DNA from: Legionella genomosp. 1
GTDB lineage: Bacteria > Pseudomonadota > Gammaproteobacteria > Legionellales > Legionellaceae
Reading direction: 5' to 3'
DNA: 6,556 nt
Assembly: GCA_945901965.1 (NCBI GenBank)
Contig: CAMDMN010000128.1
Location: 1-6,556 of the forward strand
Shown here: in pieces, positions 5,244 to 6,556 of the stretch
Layout of the letters: each line of letters begins with the position of its first letter
How positions within the stretch are numbered: position 1 is the stretch's first letter
Made by a program: the position numbers and the translations under genes
Notes under the pieces: generated by a model
What the model saw: the letters and a program-made list of their open reading frames with translations, nothing else
Database searches by the model: none
Told to the model about the DNA's origin: nothing

Positions 5244-6556
5244 ATGAAAAAATTAGATTTAATAATAATTACATTAATATTATTTTTTTCATCAGCATTA
5301 GCAGCTACTCCATTTAAAACCACCAATTGGCATACAAAAACAGGTGCTTTAGTTATTTTTTATCAAGCTTTAGAAGTACCAATTCTTGATATAACTATAG
5401 CCTTTGCCGCAGGCTCCGCATATGATGGCCAAGAATTTGGTTTAAGCACATTAACACTTAAACTATTAAATCAAGGAAATAATGGCAAAGACTCTACAAC
5501 TATAGCCGAAAATCTTGCTGATACTGGCGCACAATATGAAGCTATAAACAACCAAGACATGGCAGTCTTAAATCTTAAAACCTTAACAGATCTTAAGCCG
5601 CTTAATGAATCTATTGAAATTTATAAAAACATCATTGCTCACCCAGATTTCCCACAAGACGCGTTCAACCAAGAAAAAAACCAGCAATTAATGACAATTG
5701 AGCAAACGCTAGAATCCCCTGATACAATTGCTAATCAAGCATTTTTTCAAATGCTTTACAAAAATCATCCTTACGCCCATCCAGTTATTGGTAATCATGA
5801 TAGTGTCAATAATTTAACCGCTGACAAAGTCAAAAGTTTTTATCAAAAATACTTTGTAAGTAAAAATGCAATTATTATACTAGTTGGTGCTATTAATGAA
5901 TCAACTGCAAGAGACATATCTGAGATCATTACCAAAGATCTACCAGAAGGGAGAGAGGCTGAAAAAATACCAATGGCTACTGAACTATCAGAAGAAATAG
6001 ATACTGAAGTACCATTTAAAGCCTCACAGACAGTTTTATACTTAGGACAATTAGGCATAACTCATCATGATCCTAATTATTTCCCCTTACTAGTTGGAAA
6101 TTATATTCTCGGTGGTGGTGCTTCTTTAGACTCTCAATTAGCTAGAGAATTACGCGAAAAAAGGGGCCTAACTTATGGAATATCCAGCCAAATTGCACCA
6201 ATGAAAGCTAAAGGACCATTTATAATTAATTTTTCCACCAAAAGAACCAATACTAAAAAAGCGATTGAAGTGGTACGCAATACTTTAACCGACTTTATCA
6301 ATAAAGGACCCAATGAAGAGGAACTAATTGCCGCCAAAAAATATTTAACGGGCAGTTTCCCTTTATCATTATCTAGTAATAGAAATATTGCTAATCTATT
6401 ATTAAAAATAGCTTTTTATCAATTGCCAGATGATTTCCTTGCAACTTATATTGAAAAAATTAATGCAGTAACTCTTAAGGAAATAAAATCAGCATTAGAG
6501 CAATTAATTAAGCCAAATAAATTATTACAAGTTAGTGTTGGCAGAAATGAGAAGCG
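5244..6556 (+). CDS. Periplasmic M16 family protein, non-catalytic subunit (3' end beyond the window)
   Basis: The frame is open from the ATG at 5244 to the window edge, 437 codons plus two bases, so the C-terminus is not seen. By comparison with its partner it is probably nearly complete. A signal peptide occupies 1-20 (MKK, hydrophobic LIIITLILFF, AXA-type cleavage after ALA). The N-terminal M16 fold is recognisable (TGALVIFYQALEVPILDITI, 33-52, then AGSAYDGQEFGLSTL), but where active enzymes have HxxEH the sequence reads around GLSTLTLKLL (66-75), with no His or Glu ligands. The YAHPVIG motif (177-183) is typical of the family. The C-terminal domain keeps GGGASLDSQLARELREKRG (290-308) and LTYG, the Arg/Tyr-bearing substrate-binding signature. 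This matches the inactive partner in two-subunit M16 proteases, such as the Sphingomonas A1 heterodimer and mitochondrial MPP alpha/beta. It is co-transcribed with the gene 2 bp upstream. Confidence 0.92.
   Translation, partial: MKKLDLIIITLILFFSSALAATPFKTTNWHTKTGALVIFYQALEVPILDITIAFAAGSAYDGQEFGLSTLTLKLLNQGNNGKDSTTIAENLADTGAQYEAINNQDMAVLNLKTLTDLKPLNESIEIYKNIIAHPDFPQDAFNQEKNQQLMTIEQTLESPDTIANQAFFQMLYKNHPYAHPVIGNHDSVNNLTADKVKSFYQKYFVSKNAIIILVGAINESTARDISEIITKDLPEGREAEKIPMATELSEEIDTEVPFKASQTVLYLGQLGITHHDPNYFPLLVGNYILGGGASLDSQLARELREKRGLTYGISSQIAPMKAKGPFIINFSTKRTNTKKAIEVVRNTLTDFINKGPNEEELIAAKKYLTGSFPLSLSSNRNIANLLLKIAFYQLPDDFLATYIEKINAVTLKEIKSALEQLIKPNKLLQVSVGRNEK

Noticed and set aside
5843..6058. 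A 71-codon minus-strand open frame inside the second M16 gene
   Set aside because: It overlaps a clear, longer coding frame with signal peptide and family motifs, and no promoter or ribosome-binding site supports it.

Overview
The window is AT-rich bacterial chromosome. It carries a conserved gammaproteobacterial housekeeping cluster: on the minus strand ftsY, ftsE, ftsX and then rpoH, and on the plus strand, divergent from ftsY, two adjacent M16 zinc-protease family genes. E. coli has the same ftsY-ftsE-ftsX-rpoH order. The RpoH-type sigma factor with an intact RpoH box and the FtsX sequence also point to Gammaproteobacteria. The low GC and the M16 pair next to ftsY resemble what I recall of Legionella, Coxiella and relatives. 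That placement is an inference from memory; genus and species are not determined.

Layout. rpoH (sigma-32) runs 896 to 30 on the minus strand, with a recognisable extended -10 promoter and Shine-Dalgarno site. Between rpoH and ftsX lie 309 bp without a gene. They contain the rpoH promoter, an 8-bp inverted repeat flanking that promoter, four exact-length tandem copies of a 21-bp unit (1010-1093), and an imperfect palindromic repeat element (about 1078-1173) whose left end is the last tandem copy. ftsX, ftsE and ftsY follow (2129-1206, 2773-2123, 3812-2760) with overlapping ends, which indicates one translationally coupled operon. A 106-bp divergent intergenic region holds the ftsY promoter, a small inverted repeat and the ribosome-binding site of the first protease gene. 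The two M16 genes (3919-5241, and 5244 to the window edge) are 2 bp apart. Both encode signal peptides. The first has the HxxEH zinc site. The second lacks it but has the C-terminal Arg/Tyr signature, so they look like the catalytic and non-catalytic subunits of one periplasmic heteromeric protease.

How they work together. FtsY is the membrane receptor for SRP and delivers inner-membrane proteins. FtsE/FtsX form the divisome ABC complex that controls septal peptidoglycan hydrolysis. RpoH drives the heat-shock regulon. In E. coli, SRP and FtsY also bring sigma-32 to the membrane for control by FtsH, so the linkage of ftsY and rpoH has a plausible functional side. The proteases belong to envelope protein turnover. 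The window is mainly conserved housekeeping DNA. The least explained part is the repeat structure between ftsX and rpoH.
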